DNA from: Acinetobacter lwoffii
GTDB lineage: Bacteria; Pseudomonadota; Gammaproteobacteria; Pseudomonadales; Moraxellaceae
Direction of reading: 5' to 3'
Assembly: GCF_024129735.1 (NCBI RefSeq)
Contig: NZ_JAMXXK010000004.1
Coordinates: 34,609-98,608 of the forward strand
DNA: 64,000 bases
Below the pieces are notes generated by a model. The model worked only from the letters and a program-made list of their open reading frames with translations, ran no database searches and was not told the DNA's origin. A program made the translations under genes and the position numbers. The stretch's first letter is position 1, and every line of letters begins with the position of its first letter. Positions 36,215 to 46,800 of the stretch are shown in pieces.

Positions 36215-38209
36215 TCATTTAGTTTTTAGAACATCCGAGCAAGTTTTAAGCAAATCCTTGAATTTTTTCAATTCTTGTTCAGTTATTGGGGTTCCCGAAT
36301 AAAGATTTTTTTCAAAAACCTGTATAGCTTGAATAAAGGCAGTCTGGTTTTCAATCTGAACCTGTTGAGATAAACGCTGCATCCAGTGATGAAAAGTTTC
36401 AGCAGACTGTTTTTTGAGATCGTCAGCTAAAGATTGATTCAGCTGCTGAATAGCGCGATCTAATGGAGATTGAGCCTGTCGGGCTTTCAGATAAATTCTG
36501 AAGACATAGGCCAAAATCAGTAGCACAATATTGCCCAGCAAAATTATGACACTCGAATAAACTGAACCGAGTCCTAATTTTGATAACCAGCTCTGTTGTG
36601 ATTCTGCATTATAACCCACCACCTTACTTTGCCATTGGTAGCTGGCATAATCGCTCCAAACGCGTAGTTTGGTGACCCATAGATTATGCTGCGAGTTCCA
36701 GGTCGACTGATTTGCCGATACCCATGCATCCTGAGAAAGCAGATTTTGCATGCCATCATCTATACGCTGTGGAGTGATCATTGCGGTTGGATCAAAGCGT
36801 TGCCATTTCTGGTCAATCCAGACTTCTGTCCAGGCGTGCGCATCGAGCTGCCGGACTTCCCAGCTCATGCGATCTGGTGCCAACTCCCCCCCCTGATAGC
36901 CGGTGACCACCCGTGCAGGAATCCCGACATAACGCATCAACATCACGAAACTCGAGGCATAGTGTTCACAAAAGCCTTGCCGGGAATTAAACAGGAACTC
37001 ATCAATCCGGTTTTGTCCTAATTGGCCCGGCTTTAAGGTATAAACAAAATTATTCTGCTGATACCAGTTCAAGACTTTCTGTACATAACGCCGAGGATCT
37101 TCCGCACTTTGCGTATAGAGACGTTGTGCTAATTGTTGCGCTCGCGGGTCAAGTCGGCGCTGCACCTGAGTATTCGTTCGCTCGATATATTGCGTTGGCA
37201 AAGCCTGAGGGTCATATCCCGTTCCGATCCATTGTAACGAAATCGGTGCAACACGTTGCGTGAGCCGTCTCGGCACAATGCTCCAATCCTGACGGTTATA
37301 ATAACGGCGTTCCACAGGTATCGATTTTTCCAACCCCATGATCCAGAACACCGAAGGATCCGCAGCCAGATATTGGTAGTTCCAGCCTGTAGGTACGGGT
37401 GAAGTATCCATCGGTTGTCGCATTAAAGGCTGCTGATTGACGAAACTGCTGGTCCAGCGTTGCCCATCATATTCATCTAGCACCAAGGCTCGCCAATAGA
37501 GTTCTGAGCGTGGCGGAAGCTTGCTGATATCACCAATAATCCGGAAAGCAAGGGCACTGGATTGGGATAATTCAGCAATATCCCCAGGTGACATACTATC
37601 GCCAATGCCGGTCACACCCTTATTTTCAGGAATGGGAATATGCCAAAGTGGTGGCAAGCGCGGAAAGAAAATAAACAGCAAGATAAAAAATGGAACAGCG
37701 TACAAGATAAACTTGCCCACATGTTTGGCATCCTGTTGCAATGCTGCGCGCTGAGTGATCTGCTCCTGCTCAAAATCGCTAGTCTGAATCCGGTACAAAC
37801 CAATCAGACAGCTGATTAAACACAGCACGATCACAATCGCCATCCCAAAAGATTGGCTATATAGGAATGAGCTGGCAGCAACAAACAGGGCAAAATTAAA
37901 CAGAATAATCAGGTCACGTTTATTTTTACTTTCCAGTGATTTAGCAAATAAAAAAGTAGATAAAACTGCTACCCCAGCCTCAACACCAATAAAACTATGA
38001 TGGCTCAAATAAATACTGCCGAGTGCCAAAGCCGTCAGTAGAAAAGTGCCCGTTTTGGGAAATGGCTGCTGACGTTTCAGGAAAATCCAGATACATACAA
38101 TACTAATCGCAAAAATAATACTGAGTAGAACCGGAATAAATGCCATCTGGGCGATGAGAATCAGGCCCAAAGTCAGCACAATCGAGGTACGGATTTTTGC
38201 ATTGATCAT
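36215..38209 (-). CDS. tgpA: Transglutaminase-like membrane protein TgpA (DUF3488)
   Basis: A 664-residue membrane protein. The first 190 residues form several membrane segments (DUF3488), then a periplasmic transglutaminase-like domain carries the Cys in QGFCEHYASSF, the His in LDAHAWTEVW and the Asp in RFDPTA, and one more membrane segment lies near residue 555. The ATG at 38209 lies 13 bp after the DUF58 gene stop, with AAGGCGGG upstream. Third gene of a moxR-DUF58-tgpA operon. In Pseudomonas the homologue is essential; its substrate is unknown. Confidence 0.88.
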   Translation of the reverse strand: MINAKIRTSIVLTLGLILIAQMAFIPVLLSIIFAISIVCIWIFLKRQQPFPKTGTFLLTALALGSIYLSHHSFIGVEAGVAVLSTFLFAKSLESKNKRDLIILFNFALFVAASSFLYSQSFGMAIVIVLCLISCLIGLYRIQTSDFEQEQITQRAALQQDAKHVGKFILYAVPFFILLFIFFPRLPPLWHIPIPENKGVTGIGDSMSPGDIAELSQSSALAFRIIGDISKLPPRSELYWRALVLDEYDGQRWTSSFVNQQPLMRQPMDTSPVPTGWNYQYLAADPSVFWIMGLEKSIPVERRYYNRQDWSIVPRRLTQRVAPISLQWIGTGYDPQALPTQYIERTNTQVQRRLDPRAQQLAQRLYTQSAEDPRRYVQKVLNWYQQNNFVYTLKPGQLGQNRIDEFLFNSRQGFCEHYASSFVMLMRYVGIPARVVTGYQGGELAPDRMSWEVRQLDAHAWTEVWIDQKWQRFDPTAMITPQRIDDGMQNLLSQDAWVSANQSTWNSQHNLWVTKLRVWSDYASYQWQSKVVGYNAESQQSWLSKLGLGSVYSSVIILLGNIVLLILAYVFRIYLKARQAQSPLDRAIQQLNQSLADDLKKQSAETFHHWMQRLSQQVQIENQTAFIQAIQVFEKNLYSGTPITEQELKKFKDLLKTCSDVLKTK

Positions 38210-38222
38210 GAATTTACCCGCC

Positions 38223-39128
38223 TTAGGCCTGCGCCAACAATTGTTTGGCTTTCCGCAGTTGTTCTTCACCTGCGCCCTGAGGCAATTCGGCCTGTGGCAA
38301 ATACAGACTATACGCACATTGCTGCTGCTCGCACTGCTCGACCAGACCCATCACAAATTCAAGTTTTTCTTCATGTGACTGGCTCGGCATATGTGCATAA
38401 TGAATCTCGATACTGTGCTCATCCTGATATTGCTCAAAGACTTTGACATACAAGCCTTGCCCACGCGCAAACTGCTTCCAGGACACCGCCTGCAAGGAAT
38501 CACCTGACTGGTAATTGCGTAATTCACGGAACTCATCCATATCCGGTTCAAAACGGTTAAAGTGATATTTATTTTCTGTGCTAAAAACTTCAGCTTTAGG
38601 CGCGACCCAGGCCGAATGCTGATGATAAAGATAGGTCCAGGCTCGAACTAACCCAAAGGGATAAACCGAATAAATCTGAATCACCGGATAATCAAACTTG
38701 CCACGTTGCTCTGCATAAAATGGCAGAATAAATTGCTGTTTTTGTGCATTCAGATAAACTTTCGCTAGCTGATTCCCTGCTTTGATATACAAATAGCGGG
38801 GGCGAAGCTGCTGCTGTTGAAAATAAAGATGCAGATTCACGCTATGACCGACCTGCCCCACATCATCTGCGATCAATTCAATTTTCAGGTCATGCAATTG
38901 CTTAAAAGTCAGATAAAAACTGATACACAGCACCGCACTGATTAAAAAGCAGAAACCTAAAATCAGGTTATTGGCATAGTTCACCCCGGCCACAAAGGTG
39001 ATGAAGATCAACACCAGATACAGATAGCCCTGCTGATAAATAAATACCAAGACATCTTTCTGCGAGAGCTGTTTCTGCTGTGAGAATTGAAAGCGCTTGG
39101 CCAGCCATTTTTGCCAGGTTTTATCCAA
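38223..39128 (-). CDS. DUF58 domain protein
   Basis: A 301-residue protein with two N-terminal membrane segments (about 30-75), a beta-rich middle and the DUF58 block DEFRELRNYQSGDSLQAVSWKQFARG near residues 195-225. DUF58 proteins resemble von Willebrand A folds and always accompany MoxR ATPases. It starts 12 bp after the MoxR gene and precedes tgpA. A role in assembling or maturing an envelope complex is inferred from the operon. Confidence 0.85.
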   Translation of the reverse strand: MDKTWQKWLAKRFQFSQQKQLSQKDVLVFIYQQGYLYLVLIFITFVAGVNYANNLILGFCFLISAVLCISFYLTFKQLHDLKIELIADDVGQVGHSVNLHLYFQQQQLRPRYLYIKAGNQLAKVYLNAQKQQFILPFYAEQRGKFDYPVIQIYSVYPFGLVRAWTYLYHQHSAWVAPKAEVFSTENKYHFNRFEPDMDEFRELRNYQSGDSLQAVSWKQFARGQGLYVKVFEQYQDEHSIEIHYAHMPSQSHEEKLEFVMGLVEQCEQQQCAYSLYLPQAELPQGAGEEQLRKAKQLLAQA

Positions 39129-39140
39129 GAGAGGACTCCT

Positions 39141-40103
39141 TTAGCTGACCGCAACCTGTTGCATGACATTAGAGGTTTCAGCTTCACTCAAACCCAGACG
39201 ATGGGAGGTCACCGCGACAAATACAGCCTGCACATCATCCGGCGTGACAAAAGCGCGTTGCTGAATCAGGGCATGCGCCTGTGCGGCACGCTTCAAGGCC
39301 AGTAAACCACGAGTAGAAAGTCCATGACGGCTTTTACGAGTTTCTTCTGCCAGATCGAGCAGATATTCCTGAATCGCTTCACTAATAAACACCTGATGCG
39401 CCAGACTTTGTAGATCCAGAATTTCATCTTCAGTAAAAATATGCGCCAGACTCGCAATCAGGGCAAAACGGGATTCCTGTTGTAATAACAGTTTTTCTGC
39501 ATGGCGCGATGGATAACCCAAAGACAAACGCATCAGGAAACGATCCAGTTGGGATTCCGGCAAAGCATAAGTACCACTTTGAAACAGCGGGTTTTGTGTG
39601 GCAATCACCCAAAAAGGTTTGGGTAAGGCATAACGCACCCCATCAATGGTGGCATAGCCCTCTTCCATGGCTTCAAGTAAGGCGCTCTGGGTTTTGGGAC
39701 TACAACGGTTGATTTCATCTGCCAGTAAAATCTGGGTAAAAATTGGGCCTTGTTTAAACTCGAACTGATGTTCTTTCTGGTTAAACATATTAATGCCGAT
39801 GACATCACTGGCCAGCATGTCATTGGTAAATTGGATGCGCTGGAACTTCAATCCTGCTAGATGTGCCAGACTGCTGGCTAATGTGGTTTTACCCAACCCG
39901 GGTAAATCCTCAAATAAGACATGTCCGCCTGCAATCAGACAACAAAGTGCCAGTTTGGTCTGGGCCTGTTTGTCCAACACAATGGCATTAACTTCTTCAA
40001 AAAAACGCTGGATCTTGGGTGCACAACTTGCAATCTTTTGTTCAAGCCCTGTATTGATGTGTGCAATGTCGTTATTTTCCTTTTGTTTCATGCCCCAGAT
40101 CAC
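39141..40103 (-). CDS. MoxR-family AAA+ ATPase
   Basis: A roughly 320-residue chaperone-like ATPase. Walker A is LPGLGKTTLA, Walker B is ILLADEINRCSPKTQSALLE, sensor 1 lies in IATQNP, and the C-terminal lid contains the TRGLLALKRAAQAHAL helix. A GTG at 40103 has AAGGA 7 bases upstream and is proposed as start; an ATG 4 codons later (40091) is the alternative. It is the first gene of the operon with DUF58 and TgpA and presumably remodels that membrane complex. Confidence 0.88.
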   Translation of the reverse strand: MIWGMKQKENNDIAHINTGLEQKIASCAPKIQRFFEEVNAIVLDKQAQTKLALCCLIAGGHVLFEDLPGLGKTTLASSLAHLAGLKFQRIQFTNDMLASDVIGINMFNQKEHQFEFKQGPIFTQILLADEINRCSPKTQSALLEAMEEGYATIDGVRYALPKPFWVIATQNPLFQSGTYALPESQLDRFLMRLSLGYPSRHAEKLLLQQESRFALIASLAHIFTEDEILDLQSLAHQVFISEAIQEYLLDLAEETRKSRHGLSTRGLLALKRAAQAHALIQQRAFVTPDDVQAVFVAVTSHRLGLSEAETSNVMQQVAVS

Positions 40104-40486
40104 AATAAATTCCTTAATAAAACATGGCCTAAGATTAACATACACTGAAATTTAAATTTTCCCAAAAGATCAATCATCTGTCTGTGTAACAGGATAAAAA
40201 TATTCGCTAGAAAATGACGAGGATTTAAAGAAAAGACGAGTCAAAATGATCAGGTGAAAACATAGGGAATATAGAAAAATAAACAAATAGACGACATATA
40301 CTCATTTATCTATTTGAAAAAAATCATACTTAAAAGGTATACAGACTTAAGTGATTTCCTGGATTTTTATAAAATTTTTCTCAGCTAGCTCAATCAATGA
40401 CATCAGATTTAACCGGATCGTCTATTTCCCTAGCAGTTTTAAACAAGAAAAAAGCGCCCAGAAAGGCGCTTGCTGTTACTTAACGA
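40104..40486. other. Intergenic region between ybdD and the MoxR operon
   Basis: No gene is supported. It should hold the promoter of the MoxR operon, but no strong -35/-10 pair stands out in the AT-rich sequence. A terminator for cstA-ybdD lies at its left end. Confidence 0.5.
40445..40472 (-). terminator. Terminator of the cstA-ybdD transcript
   Basis: Stem aagcgcc / ggcgctt with a 6-base loop and a minus-strand TTTTTTCTTGTTT tract, 15 bp after the ybdD stop. Confidence 0.8.
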
Positions 40487-40789
40487 TTAACACGGACACT
40501 TCTTCATATCACCGCCCGCAGATGGATAACGGGAATCCACACAGTGACGATAAAATGTTTTCGGGTCCATCGCTTCCAGATCCGGATGATGCTTGCGCAT
40601 ATGCTCCACATAGGTTTGATAATCAGGCACACCGACCATCAAACGGAAACTTTGCTGCAAACGTTGCCACAAGGTCGCAATCCGCGACCAGTTTTTCGGA
40701 TTCAGGATTAAATCCTTTTGTGACATCACGGTCATTTTGATGATTTTATAAATCATCGTTTTCCCGCTTTTGGCAAACTTCAGATTCAT
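40487..40789 (-). CDS. YbdD/YjiX-family small protein (DUF466)
   Basis: A 100-residue soluble protein. The conserved core from about residue 42 reads LQQSFRLMVGVPDYQTYVEHM and the end has the cysteine in YRHCVDSRYP and a CPC tail. Family members are about 65 residues; the extra N-terminal 35 or so residues here are unusual but in frame. The ATG at 40789 with AGGGG upstream is used. It follows cstA by 10 bp, as in many bacteria; its role in CstA transport is unclear. Confidence 0.82.
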   Translation of the reverse strand: MNLKFAKSGKTMIYKIIKMTVMSQKDLILNPKNWSRIATLWQRLQQSFRLMVGVPDYQTYVEHMRKHHPDLEAMDPKTFYRHCVDSRYPSAGGDMKKCPC

Positions 40790-40799
40790 AATATTCCCC

Positions 40800-42899
40800 T
40801 TAATGACCTTTCGCTGGCTGAATCTCTTCAGGATCGCGATAAATCGCTTCTGCTTCATGCACCGATGGCTCAGGATTTGCCAATGCACGGCGAATCACGC
40901 GAATTGCAGCAAACAACATGACAAAGGCTACAATCATAAAGAAGGCACAGAGCGCAGCATTAATCTGGTTTGACATCGCTACCGTCTGCATTTCTGCCAC
41001 AGTTTTCGCTGGTGCCAGGATTTCATTATTGGCAATTGCAGTGTTGAAACGGTCAGCTTGTGCAAGGAAACCAATCTTCGGATTTTCGTGGAAAATCTTC
41101 TGCCAGCCCGCAGTCATGGAAGTGATGAACAGGAACACTGTCGGGATAATTGTCACCCAGACATATTTCTGTTTTTTCATCTTGAATAGAATGACGGTAC
41201 CGAGAATGAGCGCCATCGCAGCCAGAATCTGGTTACCAATACCGAAGAGTGGCCATAAACTGTTAATCCCACCAAGTGGATCGACTACGCCCTGATAGAC
41301 GAAGAATCCCCAGCCTGCAACTGCAACCGCAGTGCCCAACAAGTTTCCGAAGAAGTTATGCGACTGTTTCACCGCAGGAATCACGATACCCACGGTATCC
41401 TGAACCATAAAGCGACAGGCACGGGTACCAGCATCTACAGCAGTCAGGATAAACAACGCTTCAAACAGAATCGCAAAGTGATACCAGAATGCCATCATTT
41501 CACGACTGTTGAAAATTTCAGTGATGATATGTGCCATACCAATTGCAAAGGTAGGCGCACCACCAGTACGTGACAAAATCGAGTTTTCACCGACTTCTTG
41601 TGCCAGTAAGGTCAAGGCTTCAGGGGTTACCACAAAACCAAGGGTTCGTACTGCTTCTGCTGCACTTTCGGCTGTAGTACCGAGTAATGCGGCTGGTGAG
41701 TTAATGGCAAAGTAAATTCCTGGATCCAGAATTGCAGCACAGATCAAGGCCATGATCGCCACAAAAGATTCCATCAACATACCGCCGTAACCGATCATGC
41801 GGATATCGCGTTCATTGTTGACCAGTTTCGGTGTCGTTCCTGAAGACACCAAAGCATGGAAACCGGAAATCGCACCACAGGCAATGGTAATAAACAGGAA
41901 TGGGAACATAGAACCTGCGAATACAGGACCAGTACCATCAACGAATTTGGTAATTGCTGGCAGTTTCATTTCAGGCATGGCAAACAGGATACCCACGGCC
42001 AGACCTGCAATCACGCCAATTTTCAGGAAGGTTGACAGGTAATCACGTGGGGCAAGCAATAGCCAGACTGGCAATACCGACGCAATGAAGCCATAAATGA
42101 TCAGCGCCCAAGTCAGTTCAGTGCCAGAAAGTGTAAAGAATGGCCCCCAATATGGATGTTGTGCGATGTTTTCACCGTAGATAATGCCCAGCATCATCAA
42201 TACAAAACCAATAATCGAGACTTCAGCAATTTTACCCGGGCGGATAAAACGCATGTAGATGCCCATAAAGATCGCAATCGGAATGGTGGCTGCAATACTG
42301 AATACACCCCATGGACTGTTAGTCAGTGCTTTAACAACGACTAGCGCCAATACTGCCAGAATGATGATCATCACGCCCAAGGCACCGAGCATCACGATAA
42401 TACCGGCAAAGGTTCCGAGTTCCTGCTTGGCCATCTCACCGAGTGATCGACCGTCACGACGGGTGGAAATAAACAGTACCAGAAAATCCTGGACTGCACC
42501 GGCAAGCACCACACCGACTAACAGCCAGATCGTACCGGGTAAATAGCCCATTTGTGCTGCCAAGATCGGACCGACTAAAGGACCTGCACCGGCAATCGCT
42601 GCAAAGTGATGGCCAAACAGAACGCTTTTGTTGGTCGGCACATAGTCCAGACCATCGGCCAGACGATGCGCAGGCGTTAAACGGCGTTCATTCAGCTCAA
42701 ATACTTTGGTGGCGATAAACAAACTGTAGAAACGGTAAGCAATGCTATAGACACAGGCGGCGGCAAGTACCAGCCAGACTGCATTGACATGCTCACCCCG
42801 ACTCAGTGCTAGAACTCCAAAAGAGACTGCACCCACAATGGCTACCAAAAGCCAAATCATTTTCGAAGTCAGCGTCGACTTCTTTTGTAAAGTTTCCAT
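40800..42899 (-). CDS. cstA: Carbon starvation protein A (CstA/BtsT-type transporter)
   Basis: A 699-residue inner-membrane transporter with more than 15 hydrophobic segments. Characteristic blocks are NKSVLFGHHFAAIAGAGPLVGP near residue 90 and GAISGFHALVSSGTTPK near 345. Homologues take up pyruvate or peptides during carbon limitation. It is co-transcribed with ybdD. The CRP-type regulator elsewhere in the window could control it, but no CRP site was recognised in the 170-bp upstream gap. Confidence 0.93.
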   Translation of the reverse strand: METLQKKSTLTSKMIWLLVAIVGAVSFGVLALSRGEHVNAVWLVLAAACVYSIAYRFYSLFIATKVFELNERRLTPAHRLADGLDYVPTNKSVLFGHHFAAIAGAGPLVGPILAAQMGYLPGTIWLLVGVVLAGAVQDFLVLFISTRRDGRSLGEMAKQELGTFAGIIVMLGALGVMIIILAVLALVVVKALTNSPWGVFSIAATIPIAIFMGIYMRFIRPGKIAEVSIIGFVLMMLGIIYGENIAQHPYWGPFFTLSGTELTWALIIYGFIASVLPVWLLLAPRDYLSTFLKIGVIAGLAVGILFAMPEMKLPAITKFVDGTGPVFAGSMFPFLFITIACGAISGFHALVSSGTTPKLVNNERDIRMIGYGGMLMESFVAIMALICAAILDPGIYFAINSPAALLGTTAESAAEAVRTLGFVVTPEALTLLAQEVGENSILSRTGGAPTFAIGMAHIITEIFNSREMMAFWYHFAILFEALFILTAVDAGTRACRFMVQDTVGIVIPAVKQSHNFFGNLLGTAVAVAGWGFFVYQGVVDPLGGINSLWPLFGIGNQILAAMALILGTVILFKMKKQKYVWVTIIPTVFLFITSMTAGWQKIFHENPKIGFLAQADRFNTAIANNEILAPAKTVAEMQTVAMSNQINAALCAFFMIVAFVMLFAAIRVIRRALANPEPSVHEAEAIYRDPEEIQPAKGH

Positions 42900-43013
42900 T
42901 CAATCCCTCATATTGTGATGCATACAAATCAGCGTGATTGTTGTTGTTCGAGGTACTGCTGTTTTCCCTTGCGACTTTACGCCTGTTCTTTTGCTTTTCC
43001 TCTAAGACTTTGG

Positions 43014-43046
43014 CATAAAAAAAGGGATGATTTAAATCATCCCTCT
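43014..43046 (-). terminator. Terminator of efp
   Basis: Palindrome agggatgattt / aaatcatccct, with no unpaired loop beyond the turn, followed on the minus strand by TTTTTTT. It lies 25 bp after the efp stop. Confidence 0.85.
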
Positions 43047-43070
43047 CGATAATAGTCTATTTTCAAACCA

Positions 43071-43640
43071 TTATGCACGTTCTAAATAGTCACCAGTACG
43101 GGTATCTACACGAACGCTTTCTTCTTGCTGTACGAATAATGGAACACGTACTACAGCACCTGTTTCAAGTTTCGCTGGCTTACCGCCACCGCCAGAAGTA
43201 TCACCACGAACACCTGGATCAGTTTCAACGATTTTAAGTACGACGAAGTTCGGTGGAGTCACGTTTAAAGGCACGCCATTGAACAACATGATGGTACATT
43301 TTTCATTTGAATCGTCTTTTAACCATTTTGCAGCATCGCTCATTGCTGTTTTATCAGCTGCGATCTGTTCAAAGGTAACAGGATCCATGAAGTTCCACAT
43401 TTCGCCATCGTTGTACAAGTATTCCATTTCTACTTCAACGATATCAGCCGCTTCTAGGTTCTCGCCTGATTTGAAAGTTTTTTCCAGAACTTTACCTGAT
43501 TTAAGGTTACGTAATTTTACGCGGTTAAAAGCTTGGCCTTTACCTGGTTTTACGTATTCGTTTTCCATGATTGAACATGGGTTGCCATCAAGCATAACCT
43601 TAAGGCCTGACTTGAAATCATTCGTAGAATAATAGGCCAT
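43071..43640 (-). CDS. efp: Elongation factor P
   Basis: A 189-residue translation factor that relieves ribosome stalling at proline runs. The modifiable lysine is Lys34 in VKPGKGQAF, at the standard position and in the lysine type (not the arginine type of Pseudomonas). The C-terminal OB domains include the family stretch [12 protein letters not shown]. It is divergent from epmB, which helps make the beta-lysine for this lysine. No epmA gene is in this window. Confidence 0.96.
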   Translation of the reverse strand: MAYYSTNDFKSGLKVMLDGNPCSIMENEYVKPGKGQAFNRVKLRNLKSGKVLEKTFKSGENLEAADIVEVEMEYLYNDGEMWNFMDPVTFEQIAADKTAMSDAAKWLKDDSNEKCTIMLFNGVPLNVTPPNFVVLKIVETDPGVRGDTSGGGGKPAKLETGAVVRVPLFVQQEESVRVDTRTGDYLERA

Positions 43641-44022
43641 GACTGGCGCACTCCAAACTTACTAACTTTAATCTATTGATGCTATGGGCTGTTGCGATGT
43701 CATTTAGCAAGTCTGACACGAACATTGAGTTGCCACATGCACATTCATTTGATGTTGCGTATTCTAAATGAGCAATACACTTTGCCGCAATGAAAAAATC
43801 CGCTTTCACCCACTCAGGCTGTTTAAGTTACAATCAGACATGAAAATCCTTTGTTTATTCATGTCTTGCTCAACGTTAAAATACCATCAGGCGAGCACGA
43901 AGATCAGCATAGCTTAATCACTCTTTATTTTATAGCGCAGTGGATTATTGCGCTTCCGCACAAACTGTTAAACTGTGCCCATCAGGCTTTGTCCTCTCAC
44001 TTATTATTGTTAATCTTCCGGC
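43641..44022. other. Divergent efp/epmB intergenic region
   Basis: A 382-bp gap without a supported gene. It should contain the two divergent promoters. I saw no strong palindromic operator or riboswitch-like structure. Confidence 0.5.
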
Positions 44023-45045
44023 ATGACGAACTATTTATATCAAGAACAAAACTGGCAATCACAGCTCAGCGACCTGATCACTGATCCACGCGAACTGCTT
44101 GAAGTGCTGCAACTCGCACCTGAACAGCTTCTCTCAGGCGCCATTTTAGCTTCTGAACAGTTTAAACTGCGCGTACCACGTGCTTTTGTGGGCAAAATGC
44201 AGACCGGAAACCCTTTAGACCCATTGCTTTTACAAGTGCTACCCCATCATCTGGAACTGGAAGAACATCCAGGATTTGTTACCGACCCCTTGGGCGAAGA
44301 ACAGGCCAATCAGCAACCCGGCGTACTGCACAAATATAAATCCCGTTTCTTGCTGACACTGACTGGTGCCTGTGCTGTACATTGCCGTTATTGTTTCCGC
44401 CGGCATTTCCCCTATCAGGAAAATCTGCCTAAAAATGAAGACTGGATAAATATCAAGCAATATCTGGAAAGCCAGCCTGATATTAATGAAGTGATTCTGA
44501 GTGGCGGTGATCCACTAACCTTATCGAACCGGAAATTAAAAACCTGGATTGAACGACTAGAATCAGTACCACATCTCAAATTCTTAAGAATACATTCACG
44601 AGTTCCTATTGTGATCCCCAACCGAGTCGACGAAGAGCTACTTAGCATGTTAAAAAACAGTAGGCTACGTATTATTCTGGTGGTACACTCAAACCATGCA
44701 TCGGAGCTGGATGACTTCACTTGCAAGCGTTTAAACCAACTGGTTCAACAGCAGATCACCGTTCTGAATCAGGCAGTTTTATTAAACGGGGTGAATGATT
44801 CTGCTCAGGTTTTAGTAGATTTAAGCTATCGCTTGTTTGATGCCGGGGTCATGCCTTATTATTTACATGTACTTGATAAAGTAAAAGGTGCGCATCATTT
44901 TGATTTGGCGCCTGACCATATTAATGAGATTTATACAGAAGTTTTAGCGAACCTGCCGGGGTATTTGGTTCCTAAACTGGTTCGAGAAATAGCGGGCGAG
45001 AAGAATAAGACACCGCTTTTTGGGGTTTCAACATTTTTGAGTTAA
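44023..45045 (+). CDS. epmB: EF-P beta-lysylation protein EpmB (lysine 2,3-aminomutase type)
   Basis: Radical-SAM, PLP-dependent enzyme that turns (S)-alpha-lysine into beta-lysine for attachment to EF-P. The radical-SAM cluster motif CAVHCRYCFRRHFPY (CxxxCxxC) is near residue 117, and the SGGDPL glycine motif near 160. At 340 residues it has the short EpmB length rather than that of catabolic KamA. It is divergent from efp and lies 9 bp before the PilZ-type gene, so it probably leads a three-gene transcript with fimX. Confidence 0.94.
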   Translation: MTNYLYQEQNWQSQLSDLITDPRELLEVLQLAPEQLLSGAILASEQFKLRVPRAFVGKMQTGNPLDPLLLQVLPHHLELEEHPGFVTDPLGEEQANQQPGVLHKYKSRFLLTLTGACAVHCRYCFRRHFPYQENLPKNEDWINIKQYLESQPDINEVILSGGDPLTLSNRKLKTWIERLESVPHLKFLRIHSRVPIVIPNRVDEELLSMLKNSRLRIILVVHSNHASELDDFTCKRLNQLVQQQITVLNQAVLLNGVNDSAQVLVDLSYRLFDAGVMPYYLHVLDKVKGAHHFDLAPDHINEIYTEVLANLPGYLVPKLVREIAGEKNKTPLFGVSTFLS

Positions 45046-45054
45046 ATAATAAAG

Positions 45055-46800
45055 ATGAGCACGCATACTTCAGACATTTTTCAGACACCGACGGAACTTA
45101 AACGAGAGCAGTTGAGCTTTTGCCCAACCACTGCCAAGGCTTTGCAGGAATGGGTTGCGGGCATTTCGATTCTACAGCTGGGGAATTCATCCAAATCCCT
45201 GTTTAATGCCCTATTGGAAGTTTCCGAGCTGAAATGTACAGAAACCCTGCGCTTTGACCTGATTCAGGTCTTACATCCCACCCTTGAAAATGTTCTGACC
45301 AGTCTGGAAAAACATTTCGTCAATCAGGGACTGATCACTTCCGACCGCAATGACCAGATTATTGAACTGGCCATGCTGTTGCGCAGTCATTTTGCCAAAA
45401 TTTATATCGATATCATCAAACGCTGCAATCATCAGCTGACCCATCAGAAGTTTTCGCTATTTTCTCTAGGCAAAAAGAAGAGTATTCAAACTGCCCGGAT
45501 GGTGTCGATTTATTATGCCCTGCAACAACTCACACTTCTGTTATATCAACAGCATATGCTGTATAGCACACCAGGTCTGGGGCAATGGCTAGCTGCCCAT
45601 CAACTGCTGGAATGTGCAATAGACAACAATTTCTATCAAACTAATATCAATCAGGTATTAGGTACCCAGCATGAAATCCAGAATATTGCACAGGCCTATG
45701 CACAGCTGATTTTACTGGATATCTTCAATACTCATCAGATCCGACCTGCAGAAATTCAGGGGCTGTATCTATGCAGTTTTGACTGGGCCAAACTGGTAAA
45801 GATCCTGCCGAAGGAAACTACGCTGTCCCGTTATGTCGTCGATGCCAGTAAAGATCATCCACCGATCTTTAATACCCATCAAGAGCCACAGTTTCAGCCG
45901 AGCTTCTATATTTCTACCCAGAATCTGATGGATCATTTAACGGGCACTCAAAGTAAAAATGCCCAGTATCTGTCGCGGAATGAAAAACTGTTCCTGACCC
46001 CTGCACTGCATTTTCATATCTACAATCTGCTCTCGAACAATGTCGAGCGTCGTCATGAACGTTATGAATATTCAGCACAGATCAATATCTGCTTTGGCTT
46101 AAGCGTGGCGCATTTTTACCTGTCTAAAGGTAAAAACTTCAACGAAACCCTGGAACTCGATGCCAATTATAATTTCCAGAGCGAAAGCAGTTTTGTCAGC
46201 TCGATGGAAAATACAATTCCAAGTGCCTTTAGCAGCATCAAGGCGCTTGATCGTGAAACAAAACAGATTCATAGCGCTGAAGTTCTGGATATCAGTGTCA
46301 ATGGTTACCGGATTAAATGGACTGGTGTTACGCCTGCCAATTTAAAAACTGGTGAATTTATTCTGGTTCAGGAAAAAACCCAAAGCCAGTGGCGTGGCGG
46401 TGTGATTCGCTGGATCAAGCAGTCAACGGATAAGAGCCTAGAAATCGGGCTGGAAATTTTGGCACAAGAGCTCTTTCCTTGTGCAGCTTATACCCGTACC
46501 GAACGTCATCATGTCAACTATCAGCCTGCCCTGTTGGTGAAAATGACGCAACTGGATCAGGTCTCGACCAGCCTGATTGTCTCTGGTTCACAGATGTTTA
46601 GGGAAAAACAAACCATTCATTTACGTCTTGGTCAGGAAGAAATCAAAATCTATCTGACCAAAGCACAACTGATTACGCAGAGTTTCATCCGTTTTGATTA
46701 TGAATTACTCAATGATCAGGAAGAAGAGATGATCGAAAACTTTATCGATCAGCACATGAATGAAAGCAGAAATCATGATTTATGGGAAGCATTGAAGTGA
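45055..46800 (+). CDS. PilZ-domain-like protein upstream of fimX
   Basis: A 581-residue soluble protein, helical for most of residues 20-250. Both parts of a c-di-GMP-binding PilZ motif are visible: RxxxR in ERRHERYEYS (332-336) and D-x-S-x-x-G in LDISVNGYRI (412-417), separated by an unusually long 75 residues. A second beta-rich domain follows to the end. It lies directly upstream of, and overlaps, a FimX-like gene, so a joint c-di-GMP-linked role in type IV pilus control is likely but inferred. Confidence 0.7.
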   Translation: MSTHTSDIFQTPTELKREQLSFCPTTAKALQEWVAGISILQLGNSSKSLFNALLEVSELKCTETLRFDLIQVLHPTLENVLTSLEKHFVNQGLITSDRNDQIIELAMLLRSHFAKIYIDIIKRCNHQLTHQKFSLFSLGKKKSIQTARMVSIYYALQQLTLLLYQQHMLYSTPGLGQWLAAHQLLECAIDNNFYQTNINQVLGTQHEIQNIAQAYAQLILLDIFNTHQIRPAEIQGLYLCSFDWAKLVKILPKETTLSRYVVDASKDHPPIFNTHQEPQFQPSFYISTQNLMDHLTGTQSKNAQYLSRNEKLFLTPALHFHIYNLLSNNVERRHERYEYSAQINICFGLSVAHFYLSKGKNFNETLELDANYNFQSESSFVSSMENTIPSAFSSIKALDRETKQIHSAEVLDISVNGYRIKWTGVTPANLKTGEFILVQEKTQSQWRGGVIRWIKQSTDKSLEIGLEILAQELFPCAAYTRTERHHVNYQPALLVKMTQLDQVSTSLIVSGSQMFREKQTIHLRLGQEEIKIYLTKAQLITQSFIRFDYELLNDQEEEMIENFIDQHMNESRNHDLWEALK